This document shows positions 54,927-64,000 of a stretch of DNA of 64,000 nucleotides, piece after piece. The position numbers were made by a program, and so were the translations under genes. The DNA lies in NCBI GenBank assembly GCA_964006375.1, contig OZ023269.1, positions 65,584,529 to 65,648,528 on the forward strand. Direction: 5' to 3'. Each line of letters starts with the position of its first letter. Position 1 is the first letter of the stretch. This DNA is from Tillus elongatus. Lineage: Eukaryota; Arthropoda; Insecta; Coleoptera; Cleridae. The notes below the pieces were generated by a model. The model did no database searches. It was not told the origin of the DNA and was given only the letters and a program-made list of their open reading frames with translations.

Positions 54927-56491
54927 AATTAGAAGAATACGAATTCAAAATTGAATACAAGAAAGGAAAGCTGAATTGCGCAGCGGACGCCCTTTCTCGA
55001 GTAGAGATCCACCCCATAGATATAGACAACCAATCAATGGCCAATAATGTCGACGAGGAAGAAGAAATAATAGAAATAGAGGACGACGAAGGTGTAATAG
55101 AAATAAACGAGGACGAAACAGCTAATTCAAATGCGGATTCTTACTCAGCACCCGGTATACCAATATTAGAGGAAGAAATTATTAACAGTAAAACAAATCA
55201 AATAGTCTTTAAAAACACAGACAAACCAGAAATATTCTCAGTAAGGAAAGACAAACGAAACTTTATTTATGCAAACTTTAATTTAAATGACCCCAATCAA
55301 ATAGAAAAATTTATAAAGGAATACTGTTTACCACAAAGAAAATATTATTGCCTTTTCGTAAATGAACAAGATTACGAACTAGTCAGTTCGGCAATCAACA
55401 AAAACTTTAATAATGTAGAGTCGCCAAAATTTTATAGATGTTTAGAAATGAGGGAAGAAATCCAGGAAGACGAGCTAACGGATATGATAGTCAAATATCA
55501 TCAGGGTAAGTCCAACCATCGCGGGGCTGAGGAGACTTACTTAAGAATAAAGAGAAAATACTATTACCCCAATTTAAAGAAACACATAGAAGAATATGTA
55601 AAAACGTGTGAGCTGTGTAAAACGTGCAAATATAACAGGAACCCGGTACAGATAGCATTAGAACACACTCCAACAGCATCCAAACCTTTAGAAACACTCC
55701 ACGTAGATACGTTCCAAATTGAACGAGCAATATTTTTAACCATATTGGATCCATTCAGTAAATTCGGTCAAGCATTTCCCATCAAAAGCAAAAACGCTAC
55801 AGAAATTGCAAAAAACTTAATTAAATACTTTTCACAGTACGGAGCGTGTAAAACCCTAATTGCGGACCCAGGAACGGAGTTCTCGAATTTAGTAGTAAAA
55901 GAACTACTAGAGACATACCAAATAGAATTGCACACCACAACACCCCAAAACCCCGAATCAAACGGACCCATAGAACGATTTCACAGCACCATCATTGAAC
56001 ATTATCGATTATTTAAGGAGAAATTCAAAAATATGAAACCCATAGAATTAATACCCTACTGTATATTCGCCTATAATTCCACGATACACTCACAAACACT
56101 AAAACCACCATTCGACTTAATATTCGGCTATATACCGGAAATGTTTAACTACGACCCGGAAGTAATAATTACGCAAGAGTATAACGTACAACACAAAGAA
56201 ATTATGAAAATCATCTACGAAATTGTTAGAAGTCGCATAGAAACGTCAAAACAAAAAACCTTACAACGAACTAATAAAAACACGAACCAGCCGTTCAAGG
56301 AAGGCGACGTGGTATACAAACAGATACCACCGGGATTTCATAAAAAACATAAAAACCCCTTTTCAGGACCCTATTCAATAATATCCTTATTAGAACATAA
56401 CAAAGCTATTCTAATAAACCATAAAAATGACGAACAGACAATAGCACATCTAAGAAATTTACGTCTTGCAGGTTCCTTGCCACAGGAATAA
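54875..56491 (+). CDS. pol: Errantivirus-like Pol, part 2: integrase
   Basis: Continues pol in another frame after the shift near 54890. An RNase H tail (CAADALSR) leads into an acidic linker ([12 protein letters not shown]). Then the HHCC zinc finger ([14 protein letters not shown] and CELCKTC), the catalytic core with Asp (HVDTF), Asp (IADPGTEF) and Glu ([10 protein letters not shown]), and a C-terminal basic domain with [11 protein letters not shown]. It inserts cDNA with a 4-base staggered cut, in line with the CGCG duplication. Ends at TAA 56489-56491 and overlaps the start of the env frame. Confidence 0.9.
   Translation: MAIFVKTTNSKLLRRRLKLEEYEFKIEYKKGKLNCAADALSRVEIHPIDIDNQSMANNVDEEEEIIEIEDDEGVIEINEDETANSNADSYSAPGIPILEEEIINSKTNQIVFKNTDKPEIFSVRKDKRNFIYANFNLNDPNQIEKFIKEYCLPQRKYYCLFVNEQDYELVSSAINKNFNNVESPKFYRCLEMREEIQEDELTDMIVKYHQGKSNHRGAEETYLRIKRKYYYPNLKKHIEEYVKTCELCKTCKYNRNPVQIALEHTPTASKPLETLHVDTFQIERAIFLTILDPFSKFGQAFPIKSKNATEIAKNLIKYFSQYGACKTLIADPGTEFSNLVVKELLETYQIELHTTTPQNPESNGPIERFHSTIIEHYRLFKEKFKNMKPIELIPYCIFAYNSTIHSQTLKPPFDLIFGYIPEMFNYDPEVIITQEYNVQHKEIMKIIYEIVRSRIETSKQKTLQRTNKNTNQPFKEGDVVYKQIPPGFHKKHKNPFSGPYSIISLLEHNKAILINHKNDEQTIAHLRNLRLAGSLPQE
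56465..56471 (+). promoter_or_regulatory. Candidate env splice acceptor
   Basis: CTTGCAG ending at 56471 near the 3' end of pol. Joining the 51491 exon end to 56472 keeps the env frame, whereas the nearby CACAG at 56481-56485 would not. Confidence 0.55.
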
Positions 56492-58206
56492 CAGCCCAAA
56501 TACAAGACTTGACGGACAATCCAGGTATGCTGCCAAAGAAATTAGGTACAGCATACACAGAGACTAGCAGCTGGAACTTGATACATATACATGACCTGAC
56601 GCAACTACACGAAGACTATAACCAAATAAAAAGACATTACATAAACACAGTTACGTCTATGACAAAAGATTACCACGACGAATACCATAATTTTATACTA
56701 ACATTAAATTTTACTATAGATAATATAGACGATACATTTTATAGGATATTCTTAGAGAGAGATAACATCATTGAGAGACAGAGACGGGGCATAATCAATG
56801 GGCTAGGATCGATATTTAAATCAATAACTGGCAATCTCGATTCACAAGATGGCGAACGTATATATCAGGCAATAGAAATATTAAGTACAGACCAAAACAA
56901 AATTCATGATCTTTTTAAATCGCAAAATTCGGTAATGCTAGAAGCAATCGGAGAGTTCAATAAAACGATCGTGGGGTTGAGTCACAATCAGGGCACGATA
57001 ATAAATAGAATAAACGAGTTAGGTAACACAGTTGATAGCCTTAGGAGCGAACAACTAACGCACTATCATCGCATCAAAATCCTAGAGCTGCTGACCCAGC
57101 TTGGACATTTATTGAATAATATTCAAGAATTAGCACTCACAACTGAGAATGCAATCACTTTTTCAAAATTAGGAATTTTTCACACATCCATATTAAAACC
57201 AAAATTTATAATAAAAGAAATCAATAGAATACAAAAATACGTAACAAATGCCAAACTAATAACAACCACTGATCTGAATCTGTATGAAAAAATATTCAAA
57301 ATAAAAGCAGTACAAAATAAATTCCAAATTATATTTCAAATAGAAATACCTCTAGTTGAAGAATCAGAATATGATTACTATCAGTTATACACATTACCTG
57401 TCCCAAAAAATCCACACACCTTTACCATGATAATCCCTAGAACCAAATACTTGATCCTAAGCAATAAACAATATGCCTTTCGAAATGAAGAATGTCAAAA
57501 TTTAAAGAACAAATTATATTTCTGCCAAGACGACAATCCAACAGCCATGAATGATCAGAACCCATGTGAAATAAAACTAATAAAATTTCAAAAGCCTATC
57601 GATAATTGTAACCAAGAATTAGTCAAAATTAAACAAACCACAGTTTCGAGATATGGAACCAGTCAATACATCATCTTAGCGCCAGAAGAGACAAACGCCA
57701 GAATAACTTGCCAGGAACAAGAGTGGACCAATATCATCAAGGGTACCAAATTGGTCAACCTCCAACCAAATTGCCAATTGAAAGTAGGAAACAAAATTTA
57801 TAAAACCGGCCCCACTACAGCGGAAACACAACAACTATTCAATCTCCCCAAATTAGAAACCACCACTACGAAGGAAGAAACAAATTACGAAAAGGTACCC
57901 GAACTCAAATTAGACAACGTACAGCTGCATAACATCGAGCAGATCCAACACCAACTCCAAAACATTAAGAAAAATATACCAGGCCGAATGGAACTACCAT
58001 TACATCACCTGAGTATATGGACCATATTATTGTACGTGGCTATTTTAACCGCCATCATAATGATAGCCGTCAAATGGGGAGTCATAAGAAGAAGAACCAC
58101 TAGAAGAACTACGAAGATCAACCCAAGAACCGACAAGGGAGAATTGAAGATCAACCCAGGAACCACCGAAGCCGGATTTCCCTTGAAAATCCGGAACGAA
58201 CCGTAG
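56472..58206 (+). CDS. env: Errantivirus-like envelope (fusion-protein type)
   Basis: Membrane glycoprotein related to baculovirus F-like proteins of insect errantiviruses. Features in the frame: a short N-terminal part, a furin-type site RQRR (56776-56787) followed at once by a glycine-rich fusion-peptide-like stretch, helical heptad-like regions, Cys-containing ectodomain, a transmembrane segment (about 58014-58085) and a basic cytoplasmic tail ending at TAG 58204-58206. The first in-frame ATG (56527) lacks a signal peptide; the spliced start described at 51466 would supply a hydrophobic N-terminus. No stop or shift interrupts the frame. Confidence 0.88.
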
Positions 58207-58217
58207 CTTCGTTCTTC

Positions 58218-58229
58218 AAAGGGGGGAGG
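58218..58229 (+). promoter_or_regulatory. Polypurine tract
   Basis: AAAGGGGGGAGG directly abutting the 3' LTR, the plus-strand primer site. Confidence 0.88.
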
Positions 58230-58630
58230 AGATAAATAGAGCCACAACAACAGGCTATTGTGCAACAATGTATCCTGGCCTCCTTAGAAACCGCAGTGTC
58301 ATCATAATAGTGAAGTGGCGCCTGTAGGAATGCAGGCGTAAAACCAGCAAGTGCGAACGGAATATCTCCGGTGACAGTCAGCATTAGCAGATCCAGGTCA
58401 CCTCCAGAGACAATAGTGCCACGCCTGGAGGGGAAGACTATAAATAGGATAAGCACCGAGATAGGAGTGTTCATTGCTTGTTTCCTAGTTAGTCTGGCAC
58501 ATGGCGTGTCAAGTATTTTAATATCACTTATATATATATTTTTTGTCTCATTATTGTATTAAGTAATCATTGTGTTTAAGTAATAATAAATTGTTTAAAA
58601 AAGTTAATTGTCTTAACGCTAAAGTTAAGT
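58230..58630 (+). repeat. 3' LTR of errantivirus-like element
   Basis: Identical to the 5' LTR over 401 bases by direct reading; TATAAATA at 58439-58446. Confidence 0.95.
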
Positions 58631-59104
58631 CGCGTTTATATACTCGCCGTACCTTCCACCTCGTTCTCGAGCGTTCCATTCCAGAAGGTTCCAGGAGCTT
58701 CTCTTACTAGAAGGTTCTGTGAATACAGATCGGTCCCGTGTGTATACAGGGGGATGTATATACAGGTGATCCAAATGTGGTCATCACTCCTATGTTACAC
58801 AAGAGGTGTTTCTCGTAATATAAGATCTCTCTGCGTATACAGGGTGTAAGGGTTCTCTGCGCATACAGGGTGTATTTACAGGATGTTCGGAATGCGCAGA
58901 CCTCAGTTATCCGTTCCGACGGGGTACAAGTTGGTAACTTCGTTATTTCTGGTCCTAGAGGGTTGAGACTTCGCCTGAGGGGGGGTCACCCCAGGCACCC
59001 CCAGGGGGGCGGTGTTGCCAGATTGTGCAAAAATTCCCAGATGCTGGGAAAGTTCTGGAGATGTGGCAACACCGCACCTACATCTATTGAAGTGCTTTGT
59101 AACA
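58631..59104 (-). repeat. Gypsy G LTR, proximal part (after errantivirus)
   Basis: Starts with the duplicated CGCG, then TTTATATACTCGCC (the LTR's TATA box on the minus strand) and continues to ...CTTTGTAACA. With 50686-50951 it makes up a ~736-base LTR like 46964-47698. Confidence 0.9.
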
Positions 59105-59116
59105 CTGCCCCCCTCC

Positions 59117-60436
59117 TTAAGACTGTTCGTCCCGAACAGTATTTACCGGCCACCAACTTGGGGATTCGTTGCCCCGATAGGGGCTCAACCTCTCTATGTG
59201 AACAACTTTGGGTTTAGTTCTCGGAGACAGCTGGATTCTGTAGACTAGGTTAATTTTTTTAGTCACCAAGTATGGCCCTTCCCATGGTTTCTGAAGTTTG
59301 GGACTGAGGCCCTTTCTCCTTGTTGGTTGGTACAGCCACACTGCATCACCTTCCTTGAATGTATGGGGTGTTGCTCTGCGATCCAAGCGCATCTTCATCC
59401 GGTCACTGCTTAAGAGGAGCCTATCTCTGACGCATCTGTGTATAGTGCGCAGTTTTCCTTCTAGGTCGGCGACATACTCAGGTAACGTAGCTAGGTCCGC
59501 TATGTCCTCGTTCGGTGGTGGTCTCGTCATGTCGATTGGTAACCGCATCTCTCTGCCGGTCAACATCATGGATGGAGTGTAGCCGGTAGATTCATGCTGA
59601 GAGCTTCTGTAAGCTAGGAGGAACAGAGGTATCAGCTTGTCCCAGGTTCTCTGATTCTCGTCGACAAACATAGCAAGATACTGATTGATGGTCCTGTTAT
59701 GCCGTTCTACCATGCCGTCTGATTGAGGGTGGAGTGGCGTTGTTCTTGTTTTCTTTATGCCTAGCAAGTCCATTAGGCTCTTCCAGACCTCTAATTCGAA
59801 ATTCCGGCCCTGGTCGGTGTGAATCTCCAATGGTACGCCATGTCGCGATATGACATTTTCCAACAGGGCTTCTGCTACGGTCGTTGCCTCTTGGTTGGGG
59901 ATCGGCGCAACTTCAGGCCATTTCGAGAAGTAGTCCATCGCCACCATTATGTATCTGTTCCCAGACTCTGTGATTGGAAAAGGTCCTGCGATGTCTACGG
60001 CAACTCTTTCCCACGGTGTACCTGAGATGTACTGCATCATTTTTCCTCTGGATCGGGTCTTTGGTCCTTTCTTTGAAGCACACGGGTCACACCGTTTGCA
60101 CCATTCTTCCACGCTTCTTCGGCAATTTATCCAATAGAAGCGGTCCCTGACTCTGGCGAGAGTCCTGTTGACCCCAAAGTGGCCTCCACTCCTACTATTG
60201 TGTAACTCATGAAGAACATTGTCTATGCACTCACTTGGCACAACAGTCTGGTATATACAGTCTCTACCATCGACAGTTTCCCATTTTCGAGTGATCAAGT
60301 CATTCTTTAGGCACAAGGAGTCCCACTGTAGCCAGTAGCCTTTAACCTCTGCCCCAAGCCGGGACACATCGTGCCACTCAGGTCTTTTCCCCTTTTCGAG
60401 CCATTCTCTAATATTTTTCAAGTCTGGATCTGTCTT
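59117..60436 (-). CDS. pol: Gypsy G integrase, in frame with upstream pol behind one TAG
   Basis: Minus strand; intact from complement of 60436 to the stop at 59117-59119. Zinc finger HELHNSRSGGHFGVNRTLAR and CKRCDPCASK; catalytic core DIAGPFPITESGN, IHTDQGRNFE, DGMVERHNR; C-terminal GDAVWLYQPTRRKGLSPKLQ and GPYLVTKK (GPY/F module). It is in the same frame as the RNase H upstream and is separated from it only by a TAG at 60437-60439. This is the better copy of the pieces at 47711-49034. Confidence 0.92.
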   Translation of the reverse strand, partial: KTDPDLKNIREWLEKGKRPEWHDVSRLGAEVKGYWLQWDSLCLKNDLITRKWETVDGRDCIYQTVVPSECIDNVLHELHNSRSGGHFGVNRTLARVRDRFYWINCRRSVEEWCKRCDPCASKKGPKTRSRGKMMQYISGTPWERVAVDIAGPFPITESGNRYIMVAMDYFSKWPEVAPIPNQEATTVAEALLENVISRHGVPLEIHTDQGRNFELEVWKSLMDLLGIKKTRTTPLHPQSDGMVERHNRTINQYLAMFVDENQRTWDKLIPLFLLAYRSSQHESTGYTPSMMLTGREMRLPIDMTRPPPNEDIADLATLPEYVADLEGKLRTIHRCVRDRLLLSSDRMKMRLDRRATPHTFKEGDAVWLYQPTRRKGLSPKLQKPWEGPYLVTKKINLVYRIQLSPRTKPKVVHIERLSPYRGNESPSWWPVNTVRDEQS

Positions 60437-63400
60437 CTATGTGTCTCTGATGTATTCAAGATTTACGTCTAGATCGGTGTTATTCTCCTGTTCCGTCACC
60501 AGTTGTTTGATCTGATGAGTTACTTTGTCGATCTCTTTGTTCTCTTGTCTCTCGCAAAATTTACATTCATGCACTGAACATGGTCTTCTTGACAGGCTGT
60601 CTGCATTGGCGTGACTTCTTCCTCTTCGATGTTCAATCCGGAAGTCGTAGGTCTGCAGTTTCTCCATCCATCGTGCTTTCTGTCCTTCGGGATTTCTAAA
60701 GTTCAGAAGCCATTGCAGAGCAGAGTGATCCGACCTCACGCGGAATGTTCTTCCGTACAGGAAGCTGTGGAAATGTTCGATGGATCTTACAACTGCCAGC
60801 AGTTCTTTCCGGGTTACACAGTAATTTCTTTCTGCTTTTCCGAACGTTTTGCTGAAGTAGCCTATCACAACTTTTTCTCCGGCTTGGATCTGCGAGAGTA
60901 CTGCCCCAATGCCATACTGGGAAGCATCGGTGTCCAGTATAAACAGTCCTTCGTCCTGAGGATAAGCCAGTACATGAGCAATGAGAAGACGATGTTTGAG
61001 TTCTCTAAAAGACTGTTGGCAATCTGGTGACCAGATGAACTCGGCCTTATTTTCAGTTAGGCTATGTAGAGGTTTCGCAATGCTGCTGAAGTACTTCACA
61101 AAGCGTCGGTAGTAGCTGCAAAGTCCCAGAAAACTTCTGACCTCATGTTTGTTCTTCGGCACAGGCCAGTCTCTTACTGCCTTTATTTTCTCTGGATCGG
61201 TTTCTATCCCTTTCTCAGAAACGACATGTCCAAGGAAACTCACTTTCTTCTGGAAGAGGACGCATTTCTTGGGATTGAGTTGCAGATTGGCACCTCTCAG
61301 CCTGGAGAAAACTTGTTTCAGATTCGACAGGTGTTCATCGAAAGTCCTTCCAATCACCATGACATCATCGAGATACACCAGGCATGTTTCCCATGTCAGT
61401 CCTCTCAGCACTAATTCCATTAGTCGCTCGAAGGTGGCAGGGGCATTACATAAGCCGAATGGCATGACTTTGAATTGGTACAACTCATTCCCGGTTGAAA
61501 AAGCAGTCTTCTCCTTATCGTCTTTATGGAGTTCTACTTGCAGTAGCCACTTTTCAGGTCTAATGTAGAGAACCACTTTGATCCGGCCAAAGTGTTCAAA
61601 GTGCAGGGGATAACTGTCTTTCTTGGTGACATCATTCAGCTTCCTATAGTCCACGCAAAATCTCATAGTGCTGTCTTTCTTGGTGACCAAAACTACTGGG
61701 GACGACCAAGGACTATTAGACTCCTCGATCACACCATCTTCCAGCATTTCGTTAACCATCGCCTTGATTTCTGATTGCTTGGCAAAAGGCAGTCTTCTCG
61801 GCGGCTGTCTAATTGGTCTTGCGTCGCCAGTATTAATTCTGTGTTGCACTAGACTCGTACGACCTGTGATTTTATCTTGAGCGAAGATATCAGCCTCCTC
61901 CAATACGAACTTCAGGGCCATCTCCATCTCCATATTGTTCAATTGGCCCCATGAATTCTTGAATCGCTCTACTATTTCTACTGGCAGTCTTCTGTCTAAT
62001 GCAGTGGGTGTCACGTTTTTGGACAACGTCACTCGGTCAATGGGTTCGCAAGTGGCGATAACCTCACCTTTCTTCAATGTGACCCTGTTAGTTTGTACGT
62101 TAGCCACTCTTATGGGTATTGTCTTCTTCGGGTCTACTAAGCATCGTGCGACGAGGGCACCATCACGTCTATCTTTTAGGGGCTCCGCTATGAGAGCAGA
62201 CATACAATCAAGTTTCTTCTCTAGTCTGGCTCTGACAATCTTCTCACTGTTACCAGGAATCCGTGTATCCTCGTCGACAATAAGTCTCACCCTGAGATTA
62301 GCTTCGCCTGCTGTTGGAGATAAATACAATTCTTCGTTACCGATTCTCAAGATCTTATTCTGGAAGTCTACTGAAAGGACATCGAACTCTTCCATTAAAT
62401 CCAGGCCTAGAATAAATTCGTCGACGATTTCTGCGACGACAGCCCTTACCTGTAGCTCAGTACTGCCCAGCCTAATGTAAACAGTGGCCTCTCCATGCAC
62501 AGGTATCCTATCTCCTTTTGCCGTCTCCAACACAGGCTGTTTGTTGGTCGTGAGTGCCGACCTGTTTGGCAACATGTCTGGACGTACAACGGATCTAGTG
62601 GCACCAGTATCGATGGTGAAACTGCATTGTCTTCCGTCTATGCTGCCAGGTATAACGAGGCTCTCGCGGTAGCGTCGGATAGTGGAGACCCTGACCTTGG
62701 GGCCTTGGGTCTCGCATGCCACGTGTCGCCCACCTACACTGGCGTCAGGTCGTTTTCCCTGATGGCGCTCCCTGTTGGTGTATTCTTGTCTTCTGCGAGC
62801 CACCTGTTGGGTTTGTGAGCACTGCCTACTTATGTGCCCTTTCCTACCACACTTGTAGCATTCTATGTCTGACCAATCTGCTTTCGTCCTACGTGCCCCA
62901 ACCGGTACAGTGAGCTTCCTTATGGCTTCTTTTATCAACTTCATTTCTTGCCTTAGTTCCGCTGTCGTTTCTGCAAAGTCCTCTATCTCCTTCACTTCGC
63001 GCAGCCTGTTGCGGCGAAGTTGAGATGCATTCTTCGCTGCTTCAAATTCCAAGCCATAAATTACGTAGTCTGTAAGTGTTTTGAACCTTCCGAGTCTTAA
63101 AGCTTGTTGCATTTCATTGTCAAGTATCCCATCGATGAAGGTCTGGACGGTTATCTGGTTGACAAATTCTTCTGGGGCTTGGGGATATGCCAGTCGCACA
63201 AGTTTCTCCACTTCGACACTAAATTCTTGCAGCGTCTCATTTGGCTTCTGGACCCTTGACTTTAGTTGTGTCTGGTAGACCTGGCTCATGTACTTGTTAC
63301 CATATCTCAAATCTAGGGCCTGTATCACTGTTAAGTAGTTTTGCTGTTTCGACTCCGGGATGTTCTGGAGGATTTCTAGGGCTTTACCTCGAAGCGAGAG

Positions 63401-63514
63401 AATTAGAGCAGTTGCTGCCTGTTGTTCGCTCCACCCATTTCTGAGAGCTGCCGCCTCAAACTGCCTCCTGTACATGGGCCACGATGTTTCTCCGTCAAAA
63501 GTCGGCGGCTTCAA
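60437..63514 (-). CDS. gag-pol: Gypsy G Gag-protease-RT-RNase H polyprotein (RT motif A lost)
   Basis: A 1025-codon open frame on the minus strand. Gag capsid (FDGETSWPMYRRQFEAAA, ALILSLRGKALEIL), a CCHC knuckle CYKCGRKGHISRQC (residue ~218), protease FTIDTGATRSVV (~300), RT from ~590 with SPWSSPVVLVTKKD, FCVDYRKLND, MPFGLCNAPATFERLM and YLDD (~712), RNase H LDTDASQYGIGAVLSQ (~855) and ADSLSRR near the end. Between SYPL and QVELHKDD the usual motif A residues are absent: ~14 bases are missing and a second one-base loss follows, so the frame recovers but ~18 residues are nonsense. The protein is thus open but RT-dead. It ends at a TAG shared with two other copies. TTG 63514 is only the frame border; Gag extends upstream. 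Confidence 0.9.
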   Translation of the reverse strand: MKPPTFDGETSWPMYRRQFEAAALRNGWSEQQAATALILSLRGKALEILQNIPESKQQNYLTVIQALDLRYGNKYMSQVYQTQLKSRVQKPNETLQEFSVEVEKLVRLAYPQAPEEFVNQITVQTFIDGILDNEMQQALRLGRFKTLTDYVIYGLEFEAAKNASQLRRNRLREVKEIEDFAETTAELRQEMKLIKEAIRKLTVPVGARRTKADWSDIECYKCGRKGHISRQCSQTQQVARRRQEYTNRERHQGKRPDASVGGRHVACETQGPKVRVSTIRRYRESLVIPGSIDGRQCSFTIDTGATRSVVRPDMLPNRSALTTNKQPVLETAKGDRIPVHGEATVYIRLGSTELQVRAVVAEIVDEFILGLDLMEEFDVLSVDFQNKILRIGNEELYLSPTAGEANLRVRLIVDEDTRIPGNSEKIVRARLEKKLDCMSALIAEPLKDRRDGALVARCLVDPKKTIPIRVANVQTNRVTLKKGEVIATCEPIDRVTLSKNVTPTALDRRLPVEIVERFKNSWGQLNNMEMEMALKFVLEEADIFAQDKITGRTSLVQHRINTGDARPIRQPPRRLPFAKQSEIKAMVNEMLEDGVIEESNSPWSSPVVLVTKKDSTMRFCVDYRKLNDVTKKDSYPLHFEHFGRIKVVLYIRPEKWLLQVELHKDDKEKTAFSTGNELYQFKVMPFGLCNAPATFERLMELVLRGLTWETCLVYLDDVMVIGRTFDEHLSNLKQVFSRLRGANLQLNPKKCVLFQKKVSFLGHVVSEKGIETDPEKIKAVRDWPVPKNKHEVRSFLGLCSYYRRFVKYFSSIAKPLHSLTENKAEFIWSPDCQQSFRELKHRLLIAHVLAYPQDEGLFILDTDASQYGIGAVLSQIQAGEKVVIGYFSKTFGKAERNYCVTRKELLAVVRSIEHFHSFLYGRTFRVRSDHSALQWLLNFRNPEGQKARWMEKLQTYDFRIEHRRGRSHANADSLSRRPCSVHECKFCERQENKEIDKVTHQIKQLVTEQENNTDLDVNLEYIRDT

Positions 63515-64000
63515 GGTTCCATGAGGCTGCTGCAGATTGGCATATCTTCTTCCGGACGATTTTGAACTGGGGACATTCCAGTAACTCCTCTTGGTTGAGT
63601 TCTATCAGTCTGGCCCATCACCTGTTCTGTCAGTTCTCTATGTCTCATTTCTGTGCCTTTCATAATCATCTTCATTTGTTCTTTGAATCCTTCAACTTCT
63701 TCCCATCGTTTATTCAAATCCTCTGTTACATTATCTACTTTCCTGTCCACATTTTCTATTTGTTCGTTAATCTGTTCAATTTCTTCTTTTACATCGACTC
63801 TCATATCATGGAACATACTTCGGATGTATTCTTTGTCTTCAAGACGCCTCTGTTCCTCCTCTTGTCGTCTTCTCTCTTCTTCTTCGCGCCGCCTTCTTTC
63901 ATCTTCTTGTCGCCGTTGTTCGTCTTCTTCACGTTGCTTCTTGAGTTCTTCTTTATCTTCAAGGCGCCCCTGTTCTTCCTCTTGTCGTCTTCTCTCGTCT
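63511..64000 (-). CDS. gag: Gypsy G Gag N-terminus: Arg/Glu-rich coiled coil (partial)
   Basis: Open from the right window edge to a stop at 63511-63513. The part nearest the edge is a highly charged series with repeated phrases RRQEEEQ-RLEDKE and RRREEEERRRQ, followed by MFHDMRVDVKEEIEQINEQIENVDRKV-type heptads, so a long coiled coil. It is one frame off from the capsid region at 63514; a one-base shift near 63516 appears to separate them. The element's 5' LTR lies outside the window. Confidence 0.75.
   Translation of the reverse strand, partial: DERRRQEEEQGRLEDKEELKKQREEDEQRRQEDERRRREEEERRRQEEEQRRLEDKEYIRSMFHDMRVDVKEEIEQINEQIENVDRKVDNVTEDLNKRWEEVEGFKEQMKMIMKGTEMRHRELTEQVMGQTDRTQPRGVTGMSPVQNRPEEDMPICSSLMEP

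Larger units (their letters stand above)
50952..58630 (+). mobile_element. Complete errantivirus-like Gypsy element with env, inserted in G LTR
   Basis: A 7.68 kb insertion with two identical 401-base LTRs (50952-51352 and 58230-58630), PBS, gag, pol, env, PPT and a 4-base CGCG duplication (50948-50951 / 58631-58634). Gene order and the fusion-protein-like env place it with 17.6/297/ZAM-type insect errantiviruses. Identical LTRs indicate a recent insertion. One single-base shift at the RNase H-integrase boundary is the only break I can see; it may be a mutation or an assembly error. The host LTR was itself duplicated beforehand. Confidence 0.95.

Overview
The window reads as nuclear DNA of an insect (or close arthropod relative): very AT-rich, with long (TA)n arrays, LOA-clade non-LTR retrotransposons carrying a DUF4780-type ORF1 and an RNase H, two Gypsy lineages (one with an envelope gene, the insect errantivirus type), a Penelope-like element, and a degraded matrix metalloproteinase gene behind a TATA box plus an arthropod-style TCAGT initiator. 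I cannot name the species. No rRNA gene, CRISPR array or bacterial-type operon is visible. Almost every long open frame belongs to a mobile element.

Layout. 1-3030: 5' half of a decayed LOA element on the minus strand, running off the left edge. 3867-9117 and 10364-22766: two copies of a ~5.2 kb AT-rich segment holding an antisense, decayed CR1/Jockey-type fragment. The second copy was enlarged by a TIR element (14744-16337, inside a TA array) and by a nearly complete LOA element (16569-21949) with a 12-bp target-site duplication; the first copy preserves both empty sites. 22880-24320: two Penelope-like 3' ends as an inverted pair, one with its GIY-YIG codons invaded by a TA array. 24491-30988: AT-rich DNA with a possible hAT end, a possible Death-domain terminal exon (26398-26532), a tandem duplication (27157-29125) and satellite-like repeats. 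31002-40378: a third LOA copy with a 13-bp target duplication, split by a CR1/Jockey-type element, itself split by a 2.5 kb TGTTAC...GTAACA insert.

42515-44270: an intronless MMP relic with promoter and poly(A) signal but lost start codon, in-frame stop and frameshifts. 44677-45045: a perfect 139-bp inverted repeat. 45279-64000: tandemly repeated pieces of a minus-strand Gypsy element (here called G) leading into a larger G copy that runs off the right edge. G's LTR is interrupted at its TATA box by a complete 7.7 kb errantivirus-like element (50952-58630) with identical 401-bp LTRs, CGCG target duplication, gag, -1 shifted pol and env.

How the parts work together: in the errantivirus-like element, PBS and PPT would prime reverse transcription, gag-pol is linked by a phased slippery heptamer, and env appears to depend on splicing from a leader ATG. 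The rest is a record of nested insertion, tandem duplication and microsatellite growth; host genes are represented only by fragments.
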